Positions 42,894-51,943 of a DNA stretch of 64,000 nucleotides are shown here, one piece after another. The position numbers and the translations under genes are program-made. The notes under the pieces are model-generated. The model was given only the letters and a program-made list of their open reading frames with translations. It was not told where the DNA came from and did no database searches. This DNA is from an uncultured Collinsella sp. (lineage in GTDB: Bacteria; Actinomycetota; Coriobacteriia; Coriobacteriales; Coriobacteriaceae), in assembly GCA_902470065.1 (NCBI GenBank), contig CABRFA010000001.1:41279-105278 (forward strand), in the 5' to 3' direction. How positions within the stretch are numbered: position 1 is the first letter of the stretch; each line of letters starts with the position of its first letter.

Positions 42894-45551
42894 TTAGGCG
42901 CCGAGCGCGGTCTTAGCGGCCGCGAGGGCATCGGCGATGCCGGCAGCATTCTTGCCACCGGCCTGGGCCATGTTGGGACGACCGCCACCGCGACCGTCGA
43001 CCAGACCCGCGATCTGCTTGATCACGTTACCGGCGTGGAAACCGGCCTTGACGGCGTCATCGGAGCCGGCAGCGAGCAGGGCCGGAGTGCCCTTCTCAGT
43101 CACGCTGGCGACGACACAAGCAACAGGGCCGGCGACCTTCTGATGCACGGTATCCCATACGTTGCGCAGGTCGGCAGCCTCAAGGCCCTGGAGCTCAGCG
43201 ACAACGAGCTTATAGCCGTCGAGCTCGACGGCGCCCTCGATGGCGCTGGAGATTGCATCGGAGGAGCCACCGGTCAGAGCCTTTTTGAGCTTGTTGGACG
43301 TCTCGCGCAGCTCGGCCTGCAGGTTCTCCACACGGGCGGGAACCTCGTCGACGCGGCACTTGAGCGCAGCAGCAGCGGCGTCAACGAGCGCCAGGCGGTC
43401 GGCCATGTAATCGAGAGCGCCCTTGGAGGTCACGGCCTCGATACGGCGGACGTTGGAGCCCGTGGAGGACTCGGAGATGATCTTGAACAGACCGATCTCG
43501 GCGGTGTTGGCAGCATGCGTACCACCACAGAGCTCGCGGGAGAACGGCTGGTCCTCGGCGCCCACGGAGACGACGCGGACGACATCGCCGTACTTCTCGC
43601 CAAACAGCGCGACAGCGCCGGCGGCCTTGGCTTCGTCGATGCCCATGACACGGGTCACGACCGGCTTGGAAGCGAAGATCTGCTGGTTGACCAGGTCCTC
43701 GACAGCCTTGAGCTGCTCGGAGGACAGGGCCTCGAAGTGCGTAAAGTCAAAGCGCAGGTGCTCGGGCGTCACCAGCGAGCCGGCCTGGGAGACGTGCTCG
43801 CCCAGGACCTGCTTAAGGGCGGCGTCGAGCAGGTGCGTGGCGGTGTGGTTACGGCGCAAGAAGCCACGGCGCTCGGCGTCGAGCGCGGCGGTAACAGCGG
43901 CACCGACAGTCAGCGTGCCATCGGCAACGTGCGCGAGGTGGGCATACAGGCCGTTGTGGTTCTTGGTGTCGGCAACGGTCAGAACAACGCCCTCGGCGGA
44001 AAGCATGCCGGCATCGCCCTGCTGACCACCCATCTCGGCATAGAACGGGGTGCGGTCGAGCACAACCTCGACGTCCTCGCCGGCGGCAGCGGACTCAACG
44101 GACTCGCCGTTGCGCACGATGGCGACAACCTTGGCGCCCTCGATCACATCGTTGTCATAGCCGTCGAACTCAGTCGCGGCGACCTTGTCGGAAAGCTCGA
44201 CCCACACGTCATTGAAGCTGCCCCAGGCGTCGCCCTTGGCATTGGCACGGGCGCGGGCCTTCTGGTCCTCCATGCAGGCAGTGAAGCCGTCCATGTCGAC
44301 GTCGTGGCCAGCGGTGCCAGCGATCTCGACGGTCAGGTCGATGGGGAAACCAAAGGTATCGTGCAGCTTAAAGGCAACATCGCCCGAAAGCACAGCGCCC
44401 TCGGCAAGCGCTGCCAGGGCCTCATCCAGGTAAACGCGACCATTGTCGAGCGTCGTGGAGAAGCGCTCCTCCTCGGAGGCGACAATACCCTTGACGAGCG
44501 CGACGTTCTTGAGCAGCTCGGGATAGGCCTCGCCCATCTGAGCGTTAACCTCGTCGATGAACTTGGTCAGGAAGGCGCCCTCGATGCCCAGCAGGCGACC
44601 GTGGAACACGGCGCGGCGGAGCAGACGGCGAAGAACGTACTCGCGACCCTCGTTACCGGGGAGGATGCCGTCCGAGATCATAAAGTCGACGGCACGGGAG
44701 TGGTCGGCGATGATGCGCAGCGAGCGGCTGGCACCGGAGTAATCGTCGGCGTCAAAGGTCTTGCCGCTGATCTTCTCGCCCAGCTTGATGAGGTGCTGCA
44801 TCAGGTCGCCGTCATAGTTGGCGGTCTTGTGCTGCATGATGGCGGCCATGCGCTCAAGGCCCATGCCCGTATCGAGGTTGCGGTGCGGCAGCTCCGGCAT
44901 GGAGCCGTCCTCCTGGCGGTCGTACTGGGTAAAGACGAGGTTCCAGAACTCCAGGAAGCGGTCGCAGTCGCAGCCAGGCTTGCAGTCGGGGCTGCCGCAG
45001 CCGACCTCCTCGCCCATGTCAAAATAGATCTCGGAGCACGGACCGCAGGGACCGGTGGGGCCAGCGGCCCAGAAGTTGTCGTCCTCGCCCAGGCGGGAGA
45101 TGTGGTCCTCGGCAACGCCCAGAGAACGCCACACGTCGTGGGTCTCGTCGTCCTCGGTAAAGACGGTAAAGTACAGGCGGTCGAGCGGCAGCTTGAACTC
45201 CTTGGTGATGAGCTCAAAGGCCCAGGCGCAAGCCTGCTGCTTGGAGACGCCGCCAAAGGAGAAGTCGCCGAGCATCTCAAAGAAGGACAGGTGACGGCCG
45301 TCCTCGCCGATGCAATCGATGTCGTTGGTGCGGACGCACTTCTGGCAGGAGATAGCGCCGATCTCCTTCATGGTCTTCTTGCCCTGGTAGTACTCCTTAA
45401 ACTGGTTCATGCCGGCGTTGGCAAGCAGCAGCGAAGGATCGTCGGGGACGAGGGACGAAGAAGGATAGAGCTTAAGACCGCGCTCCTCAAAGAAGTTGAG
45501 GAACTTGGAGCGAATCTCGGCCGTAGTCATTGACGGGTAGTCAGCACTCAT
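42894..45551 (-). CDS. alaS: Alanyl-tRNA synthetase
   Basis: The 885-aa enzyme charges tRNA-Ala. It has FFEERGLKLYPSSSLVP and NAGMNQFK (class II motif 1 region), RCVRTNDID-like CVRTNDIDCIG, the editing-domain metal site RNHTATHLLDAAL and CGGTHAANT, and a C-terminal C-Ala region with GGRPNMAQAGG. The start ATG at 45551 has GAGGAG upstream; longer upstream readings lack support. A TTGCAC-16-TAATAT promoter sits 45-75 bases upstream. The reading-through of the opposite strand is a long open frame without meaning. Confidence 0.96.
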   Translation of the reverse strand: MSADYPSMTTAEIRSKFLNFFEERGLKLYPSSSLVPDDPSLLLANAGMNQFKEYYQGKKTMKEIGAISCQKCVRTNDIDCIGEDGRHLSFFEMLGDFSFGGVSKQQACAWAFELITKEFKLPLDRLYFTVFTEDDETHDVWRSLGVAEDHISRLGEDDNFWAAGPTGPCGPCSEIYFDMGEEVGCGSPDCKPGCDCDRFLEFWNLVFTQYDRQEDGSMPELPHRNLDTGMGLERMAAIMQHKTANYDGDLMQHLIKLGEKISGKTFDADDYSGASRSLRIIADHSRAVDFMISDGILPGNEGREYVLRRLLRRAVFHGRLLGIEGAFLTKFIDEVNAQMGEAYPELLKNVALVKGIVASEEERFSTTLDNGRVYLDEALAALAEGAVLSGDVAFKLHDTFGFPIDLTVEIAGTAGHDVDMDGFTACMEDQKARARANAKGDAWGSFNDVWVELSDKVAATEFDGYDNDVIEGAKVVAIVRNGESVESAAAGEDVEVVLDRTPFYAEMGGQQGDAGMLSAEGVVLTVADTKNHNGLYAHLAHVADGTLTVGAAVTAALDAERRGFLRRNHTATHLLDAALKQVLGEHVSQAGSLVTPEHLRFDFTHFEALSSEQLKAVEDLVNQQIFASKPVVTRVMGIDEAKAAGAVALFGEKYGDVVRVVSVGAEDQPFSRELCGGTHAANTAEIGLFKIISESSTGSNVRRIEAVTSKGALDYMADRLALVDAAAAALKCRVDEVPARVENLQAELRETSNKLKKALTGGSSDAISSAIEGAVELDGYKLVVAELQGLEAADLRNVWDTVHQKVAGPVACVVASVTEKGTPALLAAGSDDAVKAGFHAGNVIKQIAGLVDGRGGGRPNMAQAGGKNAAGIADALAAAKTALGA

Positions 45552-45597
45552 AGAGGGAATCTCCTCGGTTTCACATCGAAACAGTTCAAACGTAACG

Positions 45598-45625
45598 ATA
45601 TTACCATCCCACCGCGCAAGTGCAA
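45598..45625 (-). promoter_or_regulatory. alaS: alaS promoter
   Basis: On the minus strand TTGCAC (45625-45620) and TAATAT (45603-45598) are 16 bases apart, 46 bases upstream of the alaS start. The -35 box begins inside the T-run of the terminator just upstream. Confidence 0.65.
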
Positions 45626-45653
45626 AAAAGAGGGCCGCCAAACAGCGACCCTC
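45624..45653 (-). terminator. Terminator upstream of alaS
   Basis: On the minus strand GAGGGTCGC and GCGGCCCTC pair (one G-U) around TGTTTG and are followed by TTTTTT. It would stop minus-strand transcripts coming from the exporter gene across the small plus-strand gene. Confidence 0.8.
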
Positions 45654-45690
45654 CAGCGAAAGTGCACGTTATTCAGTACTGTGCGATCCT

Positions 45691-45719
45691 TTGAAAAAGA
45701 ACTGCTGTAGAATTACATA
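45691..45719 (+). promoter_or_regulatory. Promoter of the small membrane protein gene
   Basis: TTGAAA (45691-45696) and TACATA (45714-45719) are 17 bases apart, 26 bases before the start codon. Confidence 0.55.
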
Positions 45720-45745
45720 TAAGAGTCACCCGGAAGGAGCGATCG

Positions 45746-45985
45746 ATGAAAAGTAAACGATTTGTCCTGAATGCACTTCTGGTACTAGCACTTTTAGCGC
45801 TCTTGGCCTTCTCCTGCTGGTACGCAAACCAACCAGCATTTGGCTACGTATTGTATGCAGTAATGTCCGGCGATAAGGCTTATTACACTCTACGCGCAAT
45901 TGACGTTCTCTTTTTCTATGTAGCCGGCCCCTTATCAATCGCTTTGCTCGCGTTTATTGTCATTTACAACTTCAAGAAACGTTAA
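45746..45985 (+). CDS. Small two-helix membrane protein, unknown function
   Basis: A 79-aa protein with a basic start (MKSKRF), a hydrophobic helix at about 8-27, a short polar middle (SGDKAYYTLR) and a second helix at about 50-74, ending KKR. GGAAGGAG lies 7 bases upstream of the ATG, and a TTGAAA-17-TACATA promoter precedes it, so it is likely expressed. Its codon use is more AT-rich than the genes around it. It stands alone on the plus strand between alaS and the exporter gene, facing the exporter's end. I do not recognise a family. Confidence 0.7.
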   Translation: MKSKRFVLNALLVLALLALLAFSCWYANQPAFGYVLYAVMSGDKAYYTLRAIDVLFFYVAGPLSIALLAFIVIYNFKKR

Positions 45986-45991
45986 TAGGGC

Positions 45992-47404
45992 CTATTTAGA
46001 ATTCGAATCGTCCATGGAGCCGTCGATGCCGGTTTTGGTATCGTCGTCCGAGTTGGAGTCATCGTCCTTGGCGAAGGGATTCTTGAAGAAGCCCGTGGCA
46101 TCGGGTTGCAAACCCGAGAGCTTGATCCAGGGATTATCGAACTCGGGCTTAGGCATCGCTTGGGCCTCGGGCGCAGTCTCGTTGCCGATGAGCTCGGACT
46201 CGTAAATGAAGGTGTCGTCGCCGAGCGCGTCGTAGGCGGCGACCGGGTTGCCATCGGCATCGCGGTACGGTGTGCCCTTAAACACGGCGCCGTCATAGGC
46301 CACAAGCTGGCGGCCGGTCTCATTCTCGAAGTAGTACACGAAGATACCTTTGAGGGCCGCACAAAGCGGGATGGCAATAATCATGCCGATGGGGCCCATG
46401 AGTGCCGAGCCAATAACGAGCGCCGTGAGGCTCATGATGGGATGCACCTGCACCGAGCTCTGCATAACCTTAGGCGAAATCACGTTATCGGTGACGTTTT
46501 GCGCGATCATCGTCACAATAAGCGTCCATAACGCCAACATGGGGCTGAACATGAAACCAAGCACTGTGGCGATTGCTGCGCTCACCCAAGGACCGACGAC
46601 CGGAACCAAATGCATGATGCCGGTAAAGATAGCCATGAGCGCCGCATACGGATGGCCGATGATCATAAAACCGATAAAGGCGAGGAAACCACCACAGATG
46701 GACGTCACGACCATACCGCGCATGTAGCCGCCGACAGAGCGAGAAAGGATGGCGACCATAAAGCGGTACGAGGTCTCCTTCTCCTGACCGATGATGGTGC
46801 AAATCTCGTGATGCATGCGAGGGTAGTCGCAGGCCATCCAGTAGGCAAGCACCAGACCAAGGAAGATCACGAACAACTGCGAGGCCGTATTGGTGATGAG
46901 CGGGAACACACCGCGGCCAAGCTCGGCAGCAATCTGAGACACATACTTAGATGCCACGGCAACCAGCGACGAAAGATTATCGTCCAAATACTCCTTGAGC
47001 GGCGTGTTGTTGAGCGTCTTGGCATGCGAGATCATCTCGTTGAGATCGCCACCTGCAACACGAAGCTGCTCGGGCAGGCGGCTCAGGACTTCCATGATCT
47101 GACCAAAGAGAATCGGCGACAAGATGCAAACGACACCGACGAGCACGGCAACAACAACAATAAGCGCGATAAGCGAACCGATGCCGCGATTCACGCCATG
47201 GTGCTCGAGCCAATTGGTGATCGGGGACATCACAAAAGCAATGATGGAGCCGACGGCAAGAAACTCAATAACCGGTGCCAGGATGCCCATAAGGTTAAAG
47301 ATGACAGCAGCAATAACAATGCAGCCGACAACAGCCCAAATGCGCAGCGTCAGAATGCGGGTGTCGCGCAGCACGCGATCGGTTTGTTGGGGGTGCTCAC
47401 TCAT
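45992..47404 (-). CDS. AI-2E-family (PerM-like) transporter
   Basis: A 470-aa membrane protein with eight or so helices. The family pattern is seen in IEFLAVGSIIAFVMSPITNWLEHHG, LVPVVGPWVSAAIA (the PxxGP motif before the last helices) and MSLTALVIGSALMGPIGMIIAIPLCAALKGI. The last 100 residues are acidic and Ser/Asp-rich, ending in short DDDS-type runs, and should be cytoplasmic. Family members export small molecules or act in Na+/H+ exchange; the substrate is unknown. Its start overlaps the sigma-factor stop by 4 bases. Confidence 0.88.
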   Translation of the reverse strand: MSEHPQQTDRVLRDTRILTLRIWAVVGCIVIAAVIFNLMGILAPVIEFLAVGSIIAFVMSPITNWLEHHGVNRGIGSLIALIVVVAVLVGVVCILSPILFGQIMEVLSRLPEQLRVAGGDLNEMISHAKTLNNTPLKEYLDDNLSSLVAVASKYVSQIAAELGRGVFPLITNTASQLFVIFLGLVLAYWMACDYPRMHHEICTIIGQEKETSYRFMVAILSRSVGGYMRGMVVTSICGGFLAFIGFMIIGHPYAALMAIFTGIMHLVPVVGPWVSAAIATVLGFMFSPMLALWTLIVTMIAQNVTDNVISPKVMQSSVQVHPIMSLTALVIGSALMGPIGMIIAIPLCAALKGIFVYYFENETGRQLVAYDGAVFKGTPYRDADGNPVAAYDALGDDTFIYESELIGNETAPEAQAMPKPEFDNPWIKLSGLQPDATGFFKNPFAKDDDSNSDDDTKTGIDGSMDDSNSK

Positions 47405-48192
47405 GAACGAATCATCACTCCGTCGGGGTCGATCTTGTCCTGAATCTTCTTAAGCGTGCGGCGCAGCAGACGCGAAACCTGCACCTGAGAAATACCCAGT
47501 TTCTTGGCGATCTCGATCTGGGTCATACCCTTCACAAAGCGCAGCTCGATCACCTCGCGCTCGCGCGGCGAAAAATCACGGATGGCTTCCTCGATCACTA
47601 GGCGGTCATCGGTAAAGTCGAGCTCGTTGTCGTCGTCGGCGTAACGGTCGAGAATCGAGGGAGCATCGTCGGAATCGGACGCACCAGGAGCCTCGATGGG
47701 CACCGAGGTATAGGCCGAAGACGATTCCATAGCCTCGAGGACCTCATCGACAGTCACATCTAGATACTCAGCGATCTCCTCAACCTTGGGCGAACGCTGC
47801 AGCTCGTTGGTAAGTTTGTCAGTAGCCTGGTTGACCTTGGCCGAGAGCTCCTGCAGACGACGCGGTACGCGCACGCTCCAGCCCTTGTCGCGGAAATGGC
47901 GTTTGATCTCGCCCAGGATAGTGGGTGTCGCAAACGTCGTGAACTCGAGTCCGCGCTCGGGATCAAAGCGGTCGATAGCCTTGAGCAGGCCCAAATAGCC
48001 AACCTGCATCAGATCATCGAGCGGCTCGCCGCGGTTCTTAAATTTGTTGGCAAGAAACCTTACCAGGTTCATGTGGGACATGACGAGCTGCTCGCGTGCG
48101 TCCGGGTCACCGGTCTCTTTATAGCGACGAAACAGCTCGCGGGTTTTCTCCTTGTCCCAAGCGGTCTTACCGCTCCGGGAACGTTCGGTCAT
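47401..48192 (-). CDS. SigB/SigF-type RNA polymerase sigma factor
   Basis: A 263-aa group 3 sigma factor. Region 2 has LVRFLANKFKNRGEPLDDLMQVGYLGLLKAIDRFDP in pieces and FTTFATPTILGEIKRHFRD; region 3 begins WSVRVPRRLQELSAKVNQAT; region 4 has FSPREREVIELRFVKGMTQIEIAKKLGISQ across the helix-turn-helix. This is the SigB/F/G pattern of stress and developmental sigma factors. The gene before it codes for an RsbW-like protein and the one before that for a DUF948 membrane protein, so the three are probably a control unit. No anti-anti-sigma (RsbV) gene is present. Confidence 0.93.
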   Translation of the reverse strand: MTERSRSGKTAWDKEKTRELFRRYKETGDPDAREQLVMSHMNLVRFLANKFKNRGEPLDDLMQVGYLGLLKAIDRFDPERGLEFTTFATPTILGEIKRHFRDKGWSVRVPRRLQELSAKVNQATDKLTNELQRSPKVEEIAEYLDVTVDEVLEAMESSSAYTSVPIEAPGASDSDDAPSILDRYADDDNELDFTDDRLVIEEAIRDFSPREREVIELRFVKGMTQIEIAKKLGISQVQVSRLLRRTLKKIQDKIDPDGVMIRS

Positions 48193-48193
48193 A

Positions 48194-48571
48194 TTAGATA
48201 TCCGCCTTGAGGTCGAGGGAAAGCGTCAGGGGCGCCGCAGTCTTTTCGTAGGAATCGCACACGCTCGCCAAAATGAGCTCGGCATACACAGCGGCCTGGT
48301 CATCCTCGTCGACGGTGGCCTGGTCACCAAAGGTAAAGGTCATGCCAACGTGAGATTCGTCGACATCGAATTTGATCGAGATGTCATCGGAATCAACAGC
48401 CGTGCAGCCGAAAATAAATGCTTCCTCGGCAGCCATACGAATGTCCTCGATGCGATCGACGGACATGGAGCAGAGCGCACCGACATTTGCCGCCGTCATG
48501 CGCACAAGGCGCGCCAGACGCGGGTCGCCGGCAACGGTCAGCGTAATGGGGCAAGTTGCTTCGCTACTCAT
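48194..48571 (-). CDS. Degenerate RsbW-like anti-sigma protein
   Basis: A 125-aa protein of the size and layout of RsbW/SpoIIAB: ITLTVAGDPRLARLVRMTAANVG, then RIEDIRMAAEEAFIFGC, where RsbW has the N-box EAxTNAVxH. The N-box Asn and the G1 box DxGxG (here TFGDQATVD) are not recognisable, so ATP binding and kinase activity are doubtful. Its position, 1 base before the sigma-factor gene, strongly suggests it binds that sigma factor. It overlaps the DUF948 gene by 8 bases. Confidence 0.75.
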   Translation of the reverse strand: MSSEATCPITLTVAGDPRLARLVRMTAANVGALCSMSVDRIEDIRMAAEEAFIFGCTAVDSDDISIKFDVDESHVGMTFTFGDQATVDEDDQAAVYAELILASVCDSYEKTAAPLTLSLDLKADI

Positions 48572-49154
48572 CGCAGGACTCCTCGGTGGTCTCGGCGGGC
48601 GTGTAGGTGTAATACTGGGCTACTTTAGCAGCAGGCTTCTGTGCATCATTGTCACCAGCAGCGACATCGTCCCCGGCTTCGCCAATCAGGACACGCTCGG
48701 TCGGCTGCTCGGCTTCTTCGGCAGCGGAAAGATTGCGCTCAGCGTCGGCCGCGGGAGCCTTCACCTTGTTAAAGAGTTTCTGCACAGCACCGGCAGCAGA
48801 GTCGGTCACGCTCGACACAGCATTGCTGGCCTCGGCCATGCTGCCCGTAACCTCGGAAATGTCGCGAACCACGGCTTCGACCTCTACGAGATTGGAGGTA
48901 AGGGCATCAACTGCCGTCTTGCTCGACTTAAGCAGCGGCTCCATCTGAGCAAGCGCCGGCGTAAGCTCATCGACAGCGCCATCGAGCTTTGCCACCACAG
49001 GCTGAGCCTCGGCGATGGTGTTGTTAAGGTCGTTGACGGTCTTATCGAGCGAGTCGACAACGGTGCGGGTCTTGCGCAGGGTAAGCGCGAGCTCAACGAT
49101 GGCCCACACGCCGGCAACGGCGAGCAGCAGCAGGGCGATTTGAATGGGACTCAT
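48564..49154 (-). CDS. DUF948-family membrane-anchored coiled-coil protein
   Basis: A 196-aa protein with an N-terminal membrane helix (IQIALLLLAVAGVWAIVELAL), a coiled-coil region from about 25 to 120 with the DUF948 pattern (SLDKTVNDLNNTI, LTPALAQMEPLLKSS) and a polar tail. The ATG at 49154 has GGGAGG upstream. DUF948 proteins include general stress proteins under SigB in Firmicutes, which fits the sigma factor and RsbW-like genes that follow directly. Confidence 0.87.
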   Translation of the reverse strand: MSPIQIALLLLAVAGVWAIVELALTLRKTRTVVDSLDKTVNDLNNTIAEAQPVVAKLDGAVDELTPALAQMEPLLKSSKTAVDALTSNLVEVEAVVRDISEVTGSMAEASNAVSSVTDSAAGAVQKLFNKVKAPAADAERNLSAAEEAEQPTERVLIGEAGDDVAAGDNDAQKPAAKVAQYYTYTPAETTEESCDE

Positions 49155-49254
49155 ACAATCCTCCCAAAGGAATCGATATACAGACGGTTTCCATGGTACC
49201 CCAAAGAGGACCGAACATGCCAAGAGCAGCAACGTGGGACAAAATTATCAGCAG

Positions 49255-50604
49255 CTACTTCGGTGCATTCCCGCTGCGGTCGCGTTCGCTTTGCTCTACG
49301 CGCCACTCTTCCCAGCCGCGCCCGGCAGGCTGCCAAAATGCACCGCGTTCCAAGCCTTCGGGCAAATAGCGCTGATCGACCCAGCCTTCGGGATAATCAT
49401 GTGGATACTTATACACACCGTATTCATCGCTGCCCGGGCGATGGCGATCGCGCAGATAACTCGGCACCTCGCGAAGCCCACTAGAATGGATATCGGCCAG
49501 CGCCGCATCGATCGAAGCCTCACACGCGTTGGATTTTGGCGCCAAGCACACATAGAGTGCAGCCTGAGCCAGGTTAATGCGGCACTCGGGATAGCCAATG
49601 ACCTCGGCAGACTTAAACGCGGCATGCGCCACCAAAAGCGCCTGCGGGTCGGCGTTGCCAACATCCTCAGAAGCGTGAATCATAATGCGGCGAGCGATAA
49701 ACTTAGGATCCTCCCCAGCATCGATCATGCGCGCGAGCCAATAGATCGTGGCATCGGGGTCGCTACCGCGCATGGACTTGATGAACGCACTGATGATGTC
49801 GTAGTGCATGTCGCCGTTTTTGTCATACGAAAACCCGCGACGCGGGTTGGCAATCTTTACGTCATCCACGGTGATGGGATAGCGCTCCCCCGCCGCAGGC
49901 GCTGGCGTTCCCTCGGTATCGGGACGCGTGACGGCAATCTCGCTCGCAAGCTCGAGCGTCGTAAGCGCCGAGCGAGCGTCACCCGCTGCCAGCGTGCAAA
50001 TGGTCTTGACCGTATCCTCATCGGCCGAGAACTTACCGTTCAAGCCCTGCGGTGCCTCAAGCGCACGTTCAATAAGCGTGGCGATATCCTCATCCTTCAG
50101 ATGCTCAAGCTCCACGACGCGACCACGTGAGAGCAGTGCCGAGTTGACCTCGAAGTACGGGTTCTCTGTCGTAGCGCCAATCATAATGACGGTACGGTTC
50201 TCAACTGCATGCAGCAGGGCATCCTGCTGCGACTTAGAGAAGCGGTGAATCTCATCGATGAATAGAATGGTGCGGCGGTCGTACGTATTCAGGCGCGTCT
50301 TGGCCTCATCAATCACACGACGCAGGTCCTTCACGGTACCCGTGACGGCGCTGACCTCGACAAACTCGCTCTTGGTATGGTTGGCGATAATGTGGGCCAG
50401 CGTCGTTTTGCCCGTACCGGCCGGCCCATACAGAATCACACTCGACAGCACGTCATGCTCAATCGCAGCACGCAGCCACGAGCCCTTACCGACGGCCTTT
50501 TGCTGACCCACGTACTCGTCGAGCGAATTGGGGCGCATGCGCACCGCGAGCGGCGCATTTTTAAAGGAACGCTCGCGCGTCGAGGCAGAAAAAAGGTCGT
50601 CCAT
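49255..50604 (-). CDS. rarA: Replication-associated recombination protein RarA (MgsA)
   Basis: A 449-aa clamp-loader-like AAA+ ATPase acting at stalled forks. It has PLAVRMRPNSLDEYVGQQ, Walker A LYGPAGTGKTTLA, Walker B ILFIDEIHRFSKSQQD, sensor 1 ATTENPYFEVNSALLSR, GDARSALTTLE, and the tetramerisation part with EDVGNADPQALLVA and PECRINLAQAALY. Several in-frame ATGs lie at 50604-50619; I use 50604 (MDDLFS), which matches the family start. The C-terminus has 20 extra charged residues. Confidence 0.93.
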   Translation of the reverse strand: MDDLFSASTRERSFKNAPLAVRMRPNSLDEYVGQQKAVGKGSWLRAAIEHDVLSSVILYGPAGTGKTTLAHIIANHTKSEFVEVSAVTGTVKDLRRVIDEAKTRLNTYDRRTILFIDEIHRFSKSQQDALLHAVENRTVIMIGATTENPYFEVNSALLSRGRVVELEHLKDEDIATLIERALEAPQGLNGKFSADEDTVKTICTLAAGDARSALTTLELASEIAVTRPDTEGTPAPAAGERYPITVDDVKIANPRRGFSYDKNGDMHYDIISAFIKSMRGSDPDATIYWLARMIDAGEDPKFIARRIMIHASEDVGNADPQALLVAHAAFKSAEVIGYPECRINLAQAALYVCLAPKSNACEASIDAALADIHSSGLREVPSYLRDRHRPGSDEYGVYKYPHDYPEGWVDQRYLPEGLERGAFWQPAGRGWEEWRVEQSERDRSGNAPK

Positions 50605-50664
50605 AGCCATCCCGTGCATCAATCAAAAACGTTTTCCACTAATAGTATACCGAATATATACGAA

Positions 50665-51912
50665 CTACCGTTCGTTAATATAGGTACGGTGCGGAAACTT
50701 TAATCCCGGGAACAACTTGCTCGTGAGCTCGCAGAAGTAGCCATCCGTCATGCTCGAAATGTAATCCACTACGGTCTGATCTTTATCGTCCTGCCAGGCA
50801 TAGGTGCGGTCGTAGTAGGAAAGCTGCTGCTCAATGCGAGAAATGTGGTGCTTAAAGATGTACGATGACTCGTCACCTTCGTTTATATCCTGTAGACAAC
50901 GGTCGTAGAGCTTTTCGAACGCCTCGCGCAGCTCCGCTTCGGAGTCGCCTTCGATGCCGCCCTTGCTATAGATCTTTACGTAGTTCTCGCGCTTGGCTCG
51001 GCGGATTTCCTCAAACAGCTCCTCGCTCATCTCGATGCGCGGCTTACCATAGCTGTGCTCAACGATATCGATGGAGGCATGCGCAAGGATCCAGCTATTG
51101 TATGCCCCACCCAGGCCATCGTCAAAAGCATCGGGCGACAGCAGGCCCGCCGCAAAGGCGTCTTGGCGATCGCGTCCAACGTAGGCAAGGATATCCGAGA
51201 TGCGGACCACGCAGCCTTCGAGCGTCATGGGACGCAGGTGCTCAATTGCGCTATAGCCCTTGGCAATGCAGCCCTCAACCGTCTGATCGAACTGGTCAAA
51301 GGAACCCATGTCCGAGAGTTCAAACACGCGTTGCTCGTACTCGCCGTTATGGCATAGCACGCCGTCGAGCGTCTGGAGCGACACGTTGCGGCCATACAAC
51401 GCGTCGAGCACGCGGACCGACTGCACGTTATGGAAAAAATAACGCCCCGTACGCTCGTGATAGATATCGTTGAGGAAGCGCTCGCCGGCATGGCCGAAAG
51501 GCGTGTGTCCCAAGTCGTGGCCCAGGCCAATCGCCTCGATCAGATCGCAATTGAGCCCCAGGGCGCGACCGATATCGCGCGCAATGCGCGAGACAAGCTG
51601 CACGTGCAAACCGCGGCGTGACAGATCGTCATTGCTACGGAAGCTAAAGACCTGCGTTTTACCTGCATAACGGGTATACGCCGGAAGATGAAGTATCTTT
51701 TCGGTATCGCGCATAAACGCCGGACGCATAAGCGTGCCTTTGTCGGCGGCGCGATCAATACGACGAATAGCCTGATCGTCGTTGCAACGATACGAGTTGA
51801 CATAGCCCGAAGCACGATCGGCGGCAATGCGTTCGACAAGTTCGGGCGACAACGCCGAGGGGATACGGTCCATGCGCGCCTTAATGACGGCCGTTTCTTG
51901 ATTAGATGCCAT
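50665..51912 (-). CDS. dgt: dGTP triphosphohydrolase-like HD protein
   Basis: A 415-aa HD-domain protein that should cleave dNTPs to nucleoside and triphosphate. The metal site is clear: LPAYTRYAGKTQVFSF, HVQLVSRIARDIGRAL, AIGLGHDLGHTPFGHAGE and VVRISDILAYVGRDRQD. The start ATG at 51912 has AAGGAG upstream. It is a Dgt type 2-like sequence shorter than E. coli Dgt. It ends 40-60 bases from rarA on the same strand. Confidence 0.88.
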   Translation of the reverse strand: MASNQETAVIKARMDRIPSALSPELVERIAADRASGYVNSYRCNDDQAIRRIDRAADKGTLMRPAFMRDTEKILHLPAYTRYAGKTQVFSFRSNDDLSRRGLHVQLVSRIARDIGRALGLNCDLIEAIGLGHDLGHTPFGHAGERFLNDIYHERTGRYFFHNVQSVRVLDALYGRNVSLQTLDGVLCHNGEYEQRVFELSDMGSFDQFDQTVEGCIAKGYSAIEHLRPMTLEGCVVRISDILAYVGRDRQDAFAAGLLSPDAFDDGLGGAYNSWILAHASIDIVEHSYGKPRIEMSEELFEEIRRAKRENYVKIYSKGGIEGDSEAELREAFEKLYDRCLQDINEGDESSYIFKHHISRIEQQLSYYDRTYAWQDDKDQTVVDYISSMTDGYFCELTSKLFPGLKFPHRTYINER

Positions 51913-51943
51913 GGCATGCTCCTTAAGAAGGATGCGCAATCGG

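Noticed and set aside
43035..45533. 832-codon plus-strand open frame
   Set aside because: It lies wholly opposite alaS, whose protein is clearly conserved; the frame is a by-product of high-GC codon use and has no family features.
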